Shown piece by piece: positions 6,387 through 6,531 of a stretch of 6,531 bases of DNA. A program made the translations under genes and the position numbers. Source of the stretch: Nitrospinota bacterium (GTDB taxonomy: Bacteria > Nitrospirota > Nitrospiria > Nitrospirales > UBA8639); the NCBI GenBank assembly GCA_022561525.1, contig JADFRB010000118.1, positions 1 to 6,531 on the forward strand. The letters are read 5' to 3'. Position 1 is the first letter of the stretch. Each line of letters starts with the position of its first letter. The notes under the pieces are model-generated. The model was not told where the DNA came from and did not search any database. It was given only the letters and a program-made list of their open reading frames with translations.

Positions 6387-6531
6387 ATGTCTGACGAAAG
6401 TGCAGTCGAACAAGCCATTATCCAAGGTGATTGGGACCAAGCGGTGAAAACGGCGACTCAATGGTCGGAGTCAGAATCCGCAGGGGCACCAGCGTTTTTT
6501 GTGCTCAACGCCATGCATCTATTAAGAGGGG
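6387..6531 (+). CDS. Unrecognised protein, N-terminal 48 codons only (runs off the window)
   Basis: An open frame starts at an ATG with a good Shine-Dalgarno (AAGGG, 6376-6380, six bases upstream) and stays open to the window end. The visible 48 residues begin MSDESAVEQAIIQGDWDQAV and include FFVLNAMHLLRG. The stretch AIIQGDWDQAVKTATQW looks like the first helix pair of a tetratricopeptide-like repeat, but the fragment is too short to name a family. There is no signal peptide. It follows the double-ThyX gene on the same strand. Without the intervening miniature element the two genes would be about 47 bases apart, suggesting an original operon. Confidence 0.6.
   Translation, partial: MSDESAVEQAIIQGDWDQAVKTATQWSESESAGAPAFFVLNAMHLLRG

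Overview
The window reads as an ordinary chromosomal segment of a Gram-negative bacterium. It holds six protein-coding genes, the last cut by the window edge, and three repeat or inverted-repeat elements in the gaps. An outer-membrane PagL-type lipid A deacylase shows that the cell has an outer membrane. Base composition looks moderate (around 50% GC by eye) and similar across the genes. The palindrome-bearing repeat at the very start, and the style of the other intergenic repeats, remind me of repeats in Nitrospira (Nitrospirota) genomes. That assignment rests on memory and is only moderately secure.

Layout: positions 1-110 hold a palindromic intergenic repeat. A plausible sigma70-type promoter near 298-326 precedes three tightly spaced plus-strand genes: a PagL-like lipid A 3-O-deacylase (336-1013), a conserved protein of unknown function with a striking [20 protein letters not shown] motif (1047-1622), and a protein with an unassigned N-terminal region and a C-terminal GNAT acetyltransferase domain (1671-2675). 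These converge, across a 261-bp gap with a possible transposase-associated repeat scrap, on a minus-strand LeuT-fold sodium symporter of the NSS/SNF family (2937-4301).

Between the symporter and the next plus-strand gene lies a 162-bp palindromic element with perfect 27-bp terminal inverted repeats (4372-4533). It resembles a non-autonomous miniature transposon and abuts the likely symporter promoter. Then comes a 498-residue protein built from two divergent ThyX (flavin-dependent thymidylate synthase) domains (4712-6205), and finally the first 48 codons of an unrecognised gene (6387 onward). A second miniature element (6238-6364) sits in the gap between these last two, bounded by a 7-bp direct repeat that looks like a target-site duplication. 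Without it the two genes would be about 47 bp apart, so it appears to have landed inside a former operon.

The most interesting observations are the two miniature elements with insertion footprints and the double-ThyX protein. In the latter, the two halves of the ThyX signature motif appear to be split between the N- and C-terminal domains. I see no RNA genes, CRISPR arrays or autonomous transposase genes, and no convincing new multi-gene system.
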